Positions 1 to 11,497 are shown, numbered from the stretch's first letter. The stretch: 64,000 nt of DNA from Saprospiraceae bacterium (GCA_020631235.1 JAHDHQ010000004.1:1-64000), one strand, 5' to 3'. Numbers and translations are program-made. Notes: generated by a model not told the origin, from the letters alone.

Positions 1-520
1 GCTTCTCCATCACAATCCTCGTCCACCTCATTATTAGGTATCTCGCTCGACCCGGGATTTATGCCGGCGTCGGCGTCATCGCAGTCTTCATCTGAATTAA
101 AACCATCCCCATCCTCGTCAATAATAAGTACTTCTCCATCACAATCTTCGTCCACGTCATTATTCGGTATCTCGCTCGACCCGGGATTTATACTGGCATC
201 GGAGTCATCACAATCTTGATCCGAATTAAAACCATCCCCATCCTCATCAATGATAAGTGCTTCTCCATCACAATCCTCGTCCACGTCATTATTCGGTATC
301 TCGCTCGACCCGGGATTTATTCCGGCGTCGGAGTCGTCACAATCCTCATCCGAATTAAAACCATCTCCATCCTCATCAATGATAAGCGCTTCTCCATCAC
401 AATCCTCGTCCACGTCATTATTCGGTATCTCCTCCGATCCAGGATTTATACTGGCGTCGAGGTCATCACAATCCTCATATGAAAAATATCCATCCCCATC
501 CATATCTATTAAAGCTTCGA
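1..520 (-). repeat. 129-bp near-identical tandem repeats inside the MopE-type gene
   Basis: The same coding segment recurs with period exactly 129 bp. The conserved string gcttctccatcacaatc, or its variant acttctcc..., begins at 1, 130, 259 and 388. The copies differ by only a few bases, so they are recently expanded or homogenised. The left edge of the window cuts the array, so the total copy number is unknown. Confidence 0.93.
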
Positions 521-1457
521 AATCAGTACAAAATTCTGGTGCTCCACCGTTGATCCAATGTTGGATCTTTTCCAAATCAGCAGCATTGATCTCACCCGAA
601 GCTCGGTCATTCATGGATGGTGGATTAATCGGTGATCCACAGCCATCATACGTGGATATAGTTATGATACTAACCAAATTATTCCCTGAAAACATATTGG
701 TGCCACACTTGTTGCCTCCCATAAGTGTGGAAGTGTAGCTGCGTAAGTCAAGCCCACCTATCTGGCTATCGCCATGACAACCATTGCAGCCAGCTTCAGA
801 AAATATTGGACCTATTTCATCCCATCCCAATGCACCATCGTCACAGCTATCCAAATCATTATCGACGTAGTTTTCAGGCTGTTCGCAAGCGGTTATGCTA
901 TTATCAGGATCACCAAGACCATCACCATCTTGATCAAGATACCAAGTTTGTTCACCAGGTCCATCACAAACACCACATTCATCAAGTACACCATAGCACT
1001 GTGTAGTATCAACAAAAAACTGAATTTCAGCCAATGCTGCACAATTTCCGTCACCAAAAGTTTTGCTGACTGTTATCAGTATACTTTGAAGTTCTACGCT
1101 TTCAAAATTGGGACCACTAAATCCCGCGTAATCTAAGGCTTCATTTGCTTGAGGAAACTCGAATAGCCCTAATTCTATCCAGTTTTCTCCATCTAAAGAA
1201 TAATCAATGTATGCTTCAGCTATGCCTTGATTACTTTCTCCGAGTCGATTAGCATTCCAAAAATGAGTTGAATCAATAAATTGATTTTCGTGAAAGGAAT
1301 ATAATAACCAATGTGAATTGGGTCGATCAGGATTTGGGTTTTCGGAAAGCTGGCAAGAAACCCAGGAATCATTCCAGTAATTTCCATTATCAACACACTG
1401 CGCATGGCTTTGTAGAGCACAACAATATATAATCGAATAGATGATGTATTTTTTCAT
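1..1457 (-). CDS. Secreted c-type cytochrome with MopE-type metal-binding repeats (C-terminus beyond window)
   Basis: About 485 residues are visible and the frame stays open to the window edge, so the C-terminus is missing. A signal peptide (MKKYIIYSIIYCC...SHAQ) is followed by a discoidin-like domain (about residues 25-145) and a DECGVCDGPG / DQDGDGLGDP calcium-type segment. Next comes a cytochrome c domain with CNGCH at 224-228 and the typical ending LEKIQHWINGGAP. From about residue 300 there are tandem repeats of the form DEDGDGF..DEDCDD..INPGS.EIPNNDVDEDCDG, which is the MopE/thrombospondin-3-like metal-binding motif. The repeat is 43 residues (129 bp), nearly identical at DNA level. It starts 17 bases after the DUF1501 gene and probably shares its operon. 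The protein is exported and haem-binding; a type IX sorting domain may lie in the missing part. No electron-transfer partner is visible here. Confidence 0.85.
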   Translation of the reverse strand, partial: MKKYIIYSIIYCCALQSHAQCVDNGNYWNDSWVSCQLSENPNPDRPNSHWLLYSFHENQFIDSTHFWNANRLGESNQGIAEAYIDYSLDGENWIELGLFEFPQANEALDYAGFSGPNFESVELQSILITVSKTFGDGNCAALAEIQFFVDTTQCYGVLDECGVCDGPGEQTWYLDQDGDGLGDPDNSITACEQPENYVDNDLDSCDDGALGWDEIGPIFSEAGCNGCHGDSQIGGLDLRSYTSTLMGGNKCGTNMFSGNNLVSIITISTYDGCGSPINPPSMNDRASGEINAADLEKIQHWINGGAPEFCTDFEALIDMDGDGYFSYEDCDDLDASINPGSEEIPNNDVDEDCDGEALIIDEDGDGFNSDEDCDDSDAGINPGSSEIPNNDVDEDCDGEALIIDEDGDGFNSDQDCDDSDASINPGSSEIPNNDVDEDCDGEVLIIDEDGDGFNSDEDCDDADAGINPGSSEIPNNEVDEDCDGE

Positions 1458-1474
1458 TTCTTTTAATTCAATGT

Positions 1475-2884
1475 TTAAGAAAACATTTGTAGAGGTCCAT
1501 CTTCATTAGGTATCCAAAAGTTGCCTATGTTAGGAAGGATTTGATATAAATCTGAAGCCGATGCTCCGAACCAAAGGGCTAACTCAGCAAAGTACTCATC
1601 ACAAGAGGTCGTCGGTATCAATCGACCACTACCTATATCTTGGTCATTGCCTAAATATAAATCTGGATAGGTGCCAAAGATTTGTTTTCCCTTAACACCT
1701 CCACCAAAAACAAAACTATTACCTCCCCAAGCATGATCGGAACCATCTCCATTTGAAGTTAATTTTCTTCCAAAGTCTGACATGGTGAAGCCTAAAACAT
1801 CATCTTCCACGCCAAGTTCTATCATAGCTTCTCTAAATGAGCCGATAGCCGCATCTAACTGGGATAATAAAGCTGCATGATTTTCCAGCATATCATCATG
1901 CGTGTCCCAACCACCTAGTTCGACAAAAAACGTTTGATTATTGACACCTAAAATATCTCGTGCAGCGATGGTTTTTGCAATCATCAACAATCTTTGAGAA
2001 AAATTATCTTCACCAAACTCGGTGTTGATTTCCATTCCTGAAGCTATGGCATTACTAAACTCAAATGAAGCGACATTCGAATTGACGACTGTATTAGAAT
2101 AGGCTGTTTTTAATATATTATGATAGGTATCGTCTAACATATTATCGAGCGTCTGTCTTTTTAATGTTTCGTACAAGCTATTGCTTTCTATCCCGTTTAA
2201 TAGGACGCTTCCAGTATTTTCGAATCCGATAGCATACTCTTGGATCACATTTCCTTTTTGGAAAAGATTGACACCATTGAGTGAAATGTTCATGGAGATA
2301 TCTTGATTAGCATTATTTGTATACAATATATCAGCCATTCTCCCACCCCATCCTAAGGCATTGATATCTTGCGGTACGCTCGTTTGCCAATGCTTCCGCT
2401 GATCTAAATGAGAAAACAAAGCAAATGGCAAATTCCTATCATTAAAATAATCATTAACTGTAGTCGGCTCCACTAGAGCACCCACATTTGCCACAAATGC
2501 AGCATTGCCTTCTTCGAACAAGTTTTGCAGATTAATCAGTGAAGGATGAAGGCCATATTCCTTATTACTGATATTTGTCGGATTTATGGGCAAAAGTGAT
2601 TCCCTTGGAATGGATAAATCTGTCCGTATACCAGCATACTCTTGATATTCACTTTGTCCCCTTGGTATCAAGGTATTAAAACTATCATTTCCACCCGATA
2701 GCATAATACAAACTAATCCTTTATAGCCACTAGAACCATTTATGGACCTATTAGCTGCCGCCGCGGCATTCATTAATCCAAGGTTAGTAATCCCAGAATA
2801 CAAAGGAGTCAGTCCTAATGACGCGCAGCCTACGGATAATGAGCCTAAAAATTTCCTTCTTGTTAATTTATGATGATGTGACAT
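1475..2884 (-). CDS. DUF1501 family exported protein
   Basis: 469 residues, the usual length for DUF1501 proteins, which are distantly related to sulfatases/alkaline phosphatase-like enzymes and have unknown substrates. The N-terminus carries a twin-arginine signal (LTRRKFLGSLSVGCASLGL), so it is probably exported folded. Family-typical segments are visible: LVCIMLSGGNDSFNTLIP near residue 57, ELGGWDTHDDM around 320, and TMSDFGRKLTSNGDGSDHAWGG, a motif with likely metal-ligand Asp and His, around 370. It lies 42 bases after the DUF1800 gene and 17 bases before the cytochrome/MopE gene. DUF1800 and DUF1501 genes are very often paired. The reaction is unknown; the family assignment is firm. Confidence 0.9.
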   Translation of the reverse strand: MSHHHKLTRRKFLGSLSVGCASLGLTPLYSGITNLGLMNAAAAANRSINGSSGYKGLVCIMLSGGNDSFNTLIPRGQSEYQEYAGIRTDLSIPRESLLPINPTNISNKEYGLHPSLINLQNLFEEGNAAFVANVGALVEPTTVNDYFNDRNLPFALFSHLDQRKHWQTSVPQDINALGWGGRMADILYTNNANQDISMNISLNGVNLFQKGNVIQEYAIGFENTGSVLLNGIESNSLYETLKRQTLDNMLDDTYHNILKTAYSNTVVNSNVASFEFSNAIASGMEINTEFGEDNFSQRLLMIAKTIAARDILGVNNQTFFVELGGWDTHDDMLENHAALLSQLDAAIGSFREAMIELGVEDDVLGFTMSDFGRKLTSNGDGSDHAWGGNSFVFGGGVKGKQIFGTYPDLYLGNDQDIGSGRLIPTTSCDEYFAELALWFGASASDLYQILPNIGNFWIPNEDGPLQMFS

Positions 2885-2926
2885 TCTTCTAGTTTTAAAT
2901 GCAATGAAATTTCTATGTATGTACTT

Positions 2927-4768
2927 TTATTCTAGAATAACAAAGTCAGGTGAAACCATTATAAAATATAAGGCAGACTCTACTATCTCTTTGCTGGAAA
3001 AGCCAATATCATTCTTGTATTGTTCCAATGTCGATTGTATTGTGTTGTGATTTTTTTCGCTTAAACGGCCATGGCATAAGATCAAACTCAAGCGATCAAG
3101 CAAGGCCGAAATACCTTCATTTTCCAACAATTCGATTTCCTCGTCGAAATTTAGAAATGGATTATCATCAGTATTATATCTTAACCTGGGATTATTATTA
3201 TTTACTCTAGTACGGTTTGGAAATGGTGTTTCTTGCAATCCAGTTTCCATGAAGTTTAAGTAGTTTATGGCAGTTACTGCATGGAGTACTTGGAATTCTG
3301 GAGATACCATATCATTAGGCGCTACATATTCGTCTTCAGCGTAGAAAGGTGTCCAGAAATTAAAAACGGTAGGAGAAGCCATAAATGCTTGCCCCAAATT
3401 TGATCGAATGAGTTCAGTGTCATTAAACCAAAGATTTCCACTCGGGCTATCAATATCAAATGCTCGAAATAATTGAGTTAGGCGTTCGATGGGTTGTTTA
3501 AGTTTTCCTGTACTAGGATCATCCAACCATGCACAATCTCTTGCTTCTGGATCTAAGAGGACTGCTCTAAATACTGCCGCCATATCTCCTCTAACACCTT
3601 GTCCATTATTGTTAAAAGCTGTAGCTACTCGCTTGATATATGCCGGACTAGGATTGGATTTTACCATTTGCTGAATTAATCGAAAAGCCAAAAATGGTCC
3701 AACGTTAGGATGATTAAACAGTACATCTAAGGCCATTTGGATATCTTGTATTCCTGGTTGTCCTGCGGGGATTATAGTGCCGTCAATCATTACTTTTTCT
3801 CCCTGATCATGATATTCTTCATACATCATCATAGGCACCGTGATATCGTAAACGCGTAAAGGTCTATTAAACCGTACTGCTTGTCCAGCTAAATCTGGGT
3901 ATTCTTCTAGATTATAGGCTCCTCCAGATAATCCGGTAAAAACCTTGGCTAATTCTTGAATATCTTCAATGTCATAAGTTGGTATTCGTTCTCCATTATT
4001 ATCTAATTTATAGGAGCCATCAATGTTTAATTCAAACAAACCGATGCTAAACAATTGCATAATTTCTCTTGCATAGTTTTCATCCGGCAGGGTGCCCAAT
4101 TCAGGGTCTCCCTTTTCGTTTTGAAGATGGCTTAGGTAATAGCCCATCATGGTATGTAGGCTGACAGACTCTAACATATCTCTAAAATTGCCAAAGGCGC
4201 CTTCACGAAGTGTGTCAAAATAACTTGCATGACCTTTACTAGCCATACCTAATACAATACTCGATCTAGAAACTACTAATATTTGAAGTAAAGAAAATGC
4301 GGCTTTGGTGCGGAGTACATCTATATCTTTTAAGGCCGCCTCATAAAATATAAAACTAGTGAATTCACCGGGTCTATCCATCACTTGACCTGGATGTACT
4401 GTTTGGATCAATTGGTTAATTTCAGATTCTAGTACATCTAATTTGTCACGATAGCTTGTATAAGGTAAACTCATTTGTTCATCTATCCAAGCTTCTACCC
4501 CTATTTGCGTGACATATTCGATCTCATCGTAATTAGCCCCTAAGCTAGCTTGGCCAAGGAATCTAGAAGCTCCTACTAAATCTGGAAGATAACCCGTACC
4601 ACTCAAAGTATTACTTGCCTCGTTATCTTCTACTTCGGAACTACTGCTGATAGTGACCCCAAGGTCATGTCCTGCTCCAAAATAATCAGGGTAAGTCTGA
4701 CTAAAGAGATGATGACTACCAAATACCAAAGTTATTACAAGGGTAAAATAAATAGGAATATATTTCAT
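2927..4768 (-). CDS. DUF1800 family exported protein
   Basis: 613 residues with a Sec-type signal peptide (MKYIPIYFTLVITLVFGSHHLFSQ). The body is the alpha-helical DUF1800 fold. Characteristic pieces are SRFLGQASLGANYDEIEYV near residue 68, NYAREIMQLFSIG with the conserved ENYARE/LMELF-type block, DIQELAKVFTGLS, and NHPNVGPFLAFRLIQQMVKSNPSPAYIKRV. The family has no proven biochemical role; partners are usually DUF1501 proteins, as here. It is the first gene of the minus-strand run DUF1800, DUF1501, cytochrome/MopE. No clear -7 box was found in the 306 bases upstream. Confidence 0.9.
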   Translation of the reverse strand: MKYIPIYFTLVITLVFGSHHLFSQTYPDYFGAGHDLGVTISSSSEVEDNEASNTLSGTGYLPDLVGASRFLGQASLGANYDEIEYVTQIGVEAWIDEQMSLPYTSYRDKLDVLESEINQLIQTVHPGQVMDRPGEFTSFIFYEAALKDIDVLRTKAAFSLLQILVVSRSSIVLGMASKGHASYFDTLREGAFGNFRDMLESVSLHTMMGYYLSHLQNEKGDPELGTLPDENYAREIMQLFSIGLFELNIDGSYKLDNNGERIPTYDIEDIQELAKVFTGLSGGAYNLEEYPDLAGQAVRFNRPLRVYDITVPMMMYEEYHDQGEKVMIDGTIIPAGQPGIQDIQMALDVLFNHPNVGPFLAFRLIQQMVKSNPSPAYIKRVATAFNNNGQGVRGDMAAVFRAVLLDPEARDCAWLDDPSTGKLKQPIERLTQLFRAFDIDSPSGNLWFNDTELIRSNLGQAFMASPTVFNFWTPFYAEDEYVAPNDMVSPEFQVLHAVTAINYLNFMETGLQETPFPNRTRVNNNNPRLRYNTDDNPFLNFDEEIELLENEGISALLDRLSLILCHGRLSEKNHNTIQSTLEQYKNDIGFSSKEIVESALYFIMVSPDFVILE

Positions 4769-5074
4769 AAAGAATAGTGTCGTTTGTTATTGCACCAACA
4801 TTGGACAATAGAAATAAAAGTGCACTCAAGGCTTAGACTAAAAAAGTAATGGAAGGTTTAACTAATTTAAAAAAAAAGTAAAATTTAATAAGCACATAAT
4901 TCAGTGAATATTAAATCATGGCAAGGATTTTTCAGGTTCTATACTGGATATACTTTGCTACCGTGGAAATTAACGCTTTCAAAAATTCATTTCTAAATCT
5001 ATATGTTATCTTAGGGGACATATGTTAATTGAAACTAACAAACTTTTCTTTTTGTTATAAAAGGATCAGTATGC
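4769..5074. other. Intergenic region between divergent operons, no gene seen
   Basis: 306 AT-rich bases separating the DUF1800 operon (minus) from the ATPase gene (plus). It must hold promoters for both. I found only a weak plus-strand match, TTG at 5029-5031 and TCTTTTTG at 5047-5054, with a 15-base spacer that is shorter than usual. A 36-codon open frame starting at 4918 has no supporting signal. Confidence 0.4.
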
Positions 5075-7660
5075 ATGCGTTTAATCAACTTAATGGTGAA
5101 TACCAGTACAATGAATAAAACCAGTGAAAAAATAGTGAGTCGACTGCTTGAACACATCCAAGTAAAGCATCAAGATTTGACTCAAATCCCGAGCTTTATA
5201 AAACAAGAGACACAATCTTGCATTGATTTTTATAATCAAGACATAGCTCAGTTTCAAGAGGAAGATTCCTTATTAAATCGGTATTATCAATCGGAAATTG
5301 CTTTAGAATTAAAGCAATACCTTTTATTTCTGCGCAATACTTTAATTGAGTGGAATAAAGCTAGTGTTAAACTTGAATCCAAGGGAGTCAATGAGCTTAC
5401 ATTTACTGATTTTAACGTCCAATTACATCGTTCGATTGCCGAAACGAGATCTGAATTATCTAGTATTTTACAAGAAAAAGTTCAGCTTTTTTGCGAAGCA
5501 GACTACAAAGACAAATATAAATATCAAGCGAGCTTAGAGAATGATGCTAGCAGTATTTACAATGATCAATTTGCGACTATAAAAGAACAAGTCCAAGTAT
5601 TACTTAGTAATGAAAAAAAGGCAAAGAAGGTCAATAATCAGTTTAATTATATCAATGCAAAATTAGCTAAGTACTTCGATAACATAGTCAGCTTTATTTC
5701 TAAAATCCAAGATATACCCAGTAAGGAAATTTCACAATTAAACACGAAAGCAGATATAGAAGCATCGCTTATAGAATCACATAAAATCATCGAACAAACC
5801 ATCCACGAACTAAATAAGGATGATTATACGAGTAAGAATTTGCTTGAGTTTATTCAAAATATGGAAGAAATACCACTCATCGTAGATTATGATGGAGGTC
5901 AAGTGATCGAACGAAAATTTAAGCTCAATAGTCAATTAGAACGATGGTTTAATGTAGAAATACTTAGTCTCCACAGTCAACTAAAAAATAAGCTTTTCCT
6001 TTTTACCCAATTAGCAGAAAAAAAACACAGAAACTCATTAGCCAAAATCCATTTAGTCAATAAGGAAAATGAAGTTCAGTATCTAGACGAAATCAAAACT
6101 TTGATGGCGGAGCATTTCGAGGACACTGAAAATTTGCATGCATTACTTAAGCAACAGATAGAAAATAAGAAAAGCAACATTGAACAAACCCTAAATATAA
6201 ATCAGCTATATAATAATAGTGCATGGTTAGATTTAGGTTTACAAAATGCTTTTTCTCAGTTTAAATTAGGCACCGAAGGTGTTTTTAAATATTTATCAGA
6301 CAAATACGAACTTGTCAAAGAGAAGATAAACACATTTAAGGAGAAGAACCTTTATCAAACAAAGGAAAGACTAAATGAATCTATAGTTAGATATATAAGA
6401 GATCGTAGTCTTACACCCAAAGAGCTTTCCTATACTGACATTTTTCTAGATAATATTAATGTGTCCAACTACTATTTAGTGAATCGTAAAAAACAGCTAG
6501 ATAAAATCCAGTATGCTTTTGAGACGTGGCAAGAAGGTTTTGGTATTTCGGCTATTATTACCGGCGCTCCTAACTCTGGGAAAACCACTTTTGTGCAACA
6601 AATTTGTAATGAATTTTGGCCAAAAACGAGTTTTCACCTTGCTCCCAATAGTCAGCAAGTAGTCATGGGTCGAAAATTTAACACGAGCTGCGATCTTGGG
6701 GAAGCGCTCATCGAGATGTCTAAGTCCACTAATACAGATGACTACATTTGTGTAATCATTGATGATCTGGAGTTGTGGCGAGATGAACAAATTTCATTAG
6801 AAGAAAATGTGCAGTCACTCATGCATTTTTACAGCCGCAATAAATCGAATATTTTCTTCATTTGTGTGTTGAATCCCCAATTATTGAGGGCTTTGAATAT
6901 CATTTACGATTTCCAACAAATTTTTACTTATGTCATCGATTTATCGAAGGCTACCGAACAAGAATTTTTAGATTCTACTAGAATACGGCATGAATCGACG
7001 CATAAAAATCTAATCAATAAAGATGGTAGCACTATTTCACAAATAAATTTGAGAAGGAAAGCCCTAAGTATTTTCCACGAAAACCATTTTAACTTAGGGG
7101 CTTCCCTACTAGAATGGGCCAGCAGTGTACATACATCCGATGGTTCCGATGTGATATTTACTAAACACGAATCCGTGGCTCCTTGGCTATTGAGTAGCAA
7201 GTATATTTATATACTCAACTATATTTTACTCCACGGAAGCATTAGTGAAATAGAAATCATTAAGACCTTAACACCTTCTGAGAAAGAGGAAACGAGGGCA
7301 TTTTTAGGAAAGATGTTGATGCTGAAATTGTTAATTCGCGGGGAGGATCAAAAAATCCAACTTAACCCCGTTATCTCGAATGAGATTTATTACCAATTTT
7401 CTTCCATTGCTAATGAAGAGGTATTCTCTTATATCATAAGATCTAATAAAGTCGAAGTAGATTTAATCGATGTAAAACAAAAGGTGGTAAGTTTATTATT
7501 TAGATATCCTTTCGAACTCTTAGACACAAACGTCGAAATAACCATACATACAAAAAGAATGAGCATAGAATTGCGTACAGGTGAAGAGCCTGCCCAAATA
7601 ATTGCTTATTTAAATGACCATTTAGATCAAATAACTTTTGAATTTCTACACAGATTATAA
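5075..7660 (+). CDS. Large coiled-coil P-loop ATPase, STAND/AAA-like, co-transcribed with an antiporter
   Basis: 861 residues; I do not recognise a named family. Residues 1-460 are charged and helical with long coiled-coil stretches. About residues 465-480 (YLVNRKKQLDKI) resemble the N-terminal signature of STAND-type NTPases. Walker A is GAPNSGKT at 497-504; Walker B is CVIIDDLELW with D563 D564. After the ATPase core a segment near 700-760 (HGSISEIEIIKTLTP...) looks like a winged helix. No signal peptide or membrane segment is seen, so it is cytoplasmic. ATG codons at 5075, 5093 and 5111 are all possible starts. The stop is 3 bases before the antiporter start, which indicates one transcript and a functional link. 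A role as regulator of the transporter is my inference. Confidence 0.6.
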   Translation: MRLINLMVNTSTMNKTSEKIVSRLLEHIQVKHQDLTQIPSFIKQETQSCIDFYNQDIAQFQEEDSLLNRYYQSEIALELKQYLLFLRNTLIEWNKASVKLESKGVNELTFTDFNVQLHRSIAETRSELSSILQEKVQLFCEADYKDKYKYQASLENDASSIYNDQFATIKEQVQVLLSNEKKAKKVNNQFNYINAKLAKYFDNIVSFISKIQDIPSKEISQLNTKADIEASLIESHKIIEQTIHELNKDDYTSKNLLEFIQNMEEIPLIVDYDGGQVIERKFKLNSQLERWFNVEILSLHSQLKNKLFLFTQLAEKKHRNSLAKIHLVNKENEVQYLDEIKTLMAEHFEDTENLHALLKQQIENKKSNIEQTLNINQLYNNSAWLDLGLQNAFSQFKLGTEGVFKYLSDKYELVKEKINTFKEKNLYQTKERLNESIVRYIRDRSLTPKELSYTDIFLDNINVSNYYLVNRKKQLDKIQYAFETWQEGFGISAIITGAPNSGKTTFVQQICNEFWPKTSFHLAPNSQQVVMGRKFNTSCDLGEALIEMSKSTNTDDYICVIIDDLELWRDEQISLEENVQSLMHFYSRNKSNIFFICVLNPQLLRALNIIYDFQQIFTYVIDLSKATEQEFLDSTRIRHESTHKNLINKDGSTISQINLRRKALSIFHENHFNLGASLLEWASSVHTSDGSDVIFTKHESVAPWLLSSKYIYILNYILLHGSISEIEIIKTLTPSEKEETRAFLGKMLMLKLLIRGEDQKIQLNPVISNEIYYQFSSIANEEVFSYIIRSNKVEVDLIDVKQKVVSLLFRYPFELLDTNVEITIHTKRMSIELRTGEEPAQIIAYLNDHLDQITFEFLHRL

Positions 7661-7663
7661 ATT

Positions 7664-8950
7664 ATGAATTTATTTTTTTTAGCCGGCGGCTCATTTTTTG
7701 AAGACCCATATAGTTTAATTATAGCGGCATCCGCTATTATTATTTTGTCTTTCTTTTTTAATCAAATATCTAAAAAAACCAATATCCCATCCGTGTTATT
7801 GTTGATTATTCTAGGGATTGTGCTGAAATTTGGTTTGGATGCTTCAGGTGTCGAACATGATTTTTTCCCAACCTTAGAGATTTTGGGTATTGTTGGCTTA
7901 ATTATGATTGTCCTTGAAGCTGCCTTGGAGCTAAAGCTTGAAAAAGAAAAAATGATTCCGATTCTCTTAGCCTTAGGTCTAGCTGTGGTCGGCTTGATAG
8001 CTAGTACATGGATTGCAAAACTTATACTTCAGTATTTTATTTCAGATATCACCAATTTGCAAGCATGGGTTTATGCTACTCCTTTATCCATATTATCTAG
8101 TGCCATCATTATCCCGTCGGTTGCTGATCTAAGGGCAGACAAAAAAGAGTTTCATATTTATGAAAGTACTTTTTCCGATATAATCGGAATTATGATGTTT
8201 TATTACTTACTTGGGAATGTAGATCCTAGTTCTAGCGGTAGTGGGTGGTTAGCCTTTACAGGCAATCTTTTCTTAACTATTTTTATAGCCCTTTTGTCGA
8301 GTTATTTAATCATATTAATATTCCAAAATCTTAAATCGCACGTAAAGCTTTTTCTTTTAATTGCGGTCTTACTATTGCTGTATGCGATTGCCAAGAAATT
8401 TCATTTATCAGCCTTGATAATCATTCTCATTTTTGGATTAGTGATAGCCAATATGAAGTTGTTTTTCCCAGGAAAAATGAAGAAATATTTAAATTATAAA
8501 AAGGCAATCCACATTTATGAGGAGCTACACATTATCACCTTAGAGACAGCCTTTGTGGTGCGCACATTTTTCTTTGTGATCTTTGGTTTAACGATTGTAT
8601 TAAGCACGCTTATGGATTTACAAGTAGCTCTAATCAGTATATTGATTATTGCATCGATCTATATTATCCGATTCGTCATGCTGCGTATAGCTTTTGGAAA
8701 AGATATATTACCACAAATATTTATAGCTCCTCGTGGCCTCATAACGATTTTGTTGTTTTATGCCATTCCGGTAGAATTACAACTAGAATCCTTTAATTCT
8801 GGTATTTTACTATTTGTAATAATTGGGACGAGTTTAATTATGACTGGTGCCATGATCTTTGACAAACGTAGGTCTGAAAAATCCGTTAAAAAAGCAGAGG
8901 CTGTACCAGTAGGCTATCTAAAATGGAAGCCTAAGAGCCTGGAAGAATAA
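7664..8950 (+). CDS. Cation:proton antiporter (CPA superfamily, Na+/H+ exchanger type)
   Basis: 428 residues, almost entirely hydrophobic, with about 12 predicted membrane helices. The opening helix pair (YSLIIAASAIIILSFFFNQISKKTNIPSVLLLIILGIVL) is typical of Na+/H+ exchanger family proteins, including the TNIPSVLLLIILG block. The polar stretch DIIGIMMFYYLLG in the centre matches the ion-binding region of the superfamily. The protein ends with a short charged tail (DKRRSEKSVKKAE...) and lacks the C-terminal TrkA-N/TrkA-C domains seen in KefB-like relatives. The ATPase encoded just upstream might take that regulatory role. The ion specificity cannot be told from sequence. The gene is followed directly by a hairpin repeat array. 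Confidence 0.82.
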   Translation: MNLFFLAGGSFFEDPYSLIIAASAIIILSFFFNQISKKTNIPSVLLLIILGIVLKFGLDASGVEHDFFPTLEILGIVGLIMIVLEAALELKLEKEKMIPILLALGLAVVGLIASTWIAKLILQYFISDITNLQAWVYATPLSILSSAIIIPSVADLRADKKEFHIYESTFSDIIGIMMFYYLLGNVDPSSSGSGWLAFTGNLFLTIFIALLSSYLIILIFQNLKSHVKLFLLIAVLLLLYAIAKKFHLSALIIILIFGLVIANMKLFFPGKMKKYLNYKKAIHIYEELHIITLETAFVVRTFFFVIFGLTIVLSTLMDLQVALISILIIASIYIIRFVMLRIAFGKDILPQIFIAPRGLITILLFYAIPVELQLESFNSGILLFVIIGTSLIMTGAMIFDKRRSEKSVKKAEAVPVGYLKWKPKSLEE

Positions 8951-9265
8951 TCTCGATGAACCTTCGGTTATCGAAGACTCTGTACTCGATGAACCTTCGG
9001 TTATCGAAGACTCTATGCTCGATGAACTATGCTTATCGAAGACATTGCACTCGATGAACTTATGCTTATCGAAGATCTTGCGCTCGATGAACCTATACTC
9101 ATCGAAGAAATTGTACTCGATGAACCTTCGGTTATCGAAGACATCGCCTCTCTGAAACTTTGATGATCAAAAGACTTAATTAATGCTTAATCAAGCTTTG
9201 GTAATCCAACATTTATCTGCCTCCTGAGTAACTTTACCTATAAATCTTAATCAACTTAATCGCCC
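8951..9265. other. Convergent intergenic region filled mostly by a tandem repeat
   Basis: The 3' ends of the antiporter (plus) and isocitrate dehydrogenase (minus) face each other here. About 230 of the 315 bases are the 33-bp repeat array. The rest (9182-9265) is plain AT-rich sequence in which I see neither a gene nor a clear T-tract terminator. Confidence 0.6.
8952..9148. repeat. 33-bp tandem repeat, six units, each an imperfect palindrome
   Basis: Units start at 8952, 8985, 9018, 9050, 9083 and 9116; the third is 32 bp, the others 33. Each unit begins ctcgatgaac and contains the dyad TCGATgAACC-ttc-GGTTATCGA or a variant that keeps TCGAT...ATCGA while the inner stem changes. A decayed seventh unit may span 9149-9181. 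There are no unique spacers, so this is not CRISPR. The array starts one base after the antiporter stop codon, so its RNA would be a string of hairpins at the 3' end of the transcript. Confidence 0.9.

Positions 9266-11497
<2,232 letters not shown>

Noticed and set aside
216-1136. Plus-strand open frames across the MopE/cytochrome gene
   Set aside because: They are antisense to the repeat-rich minus-strand gene and their composition (Ser/Pro/Ile/His runs) only mirrors its repeats.
4918-5028. 36-codon frame before the ATPase gene
   Set aside because: No ribosome site, promoter or conserved composition; chance frame in AT-rich DNA.
8954-9060. Small coding frame through the 33-bp repeats
   Set aside because: The 32-bp third unit breaks the frame, so the array is not maintained as protein.
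8952-9148. CRISPR array
   Set aside because: The 33-bp units are contiguous with no unique spacers, and no cas genes are present.
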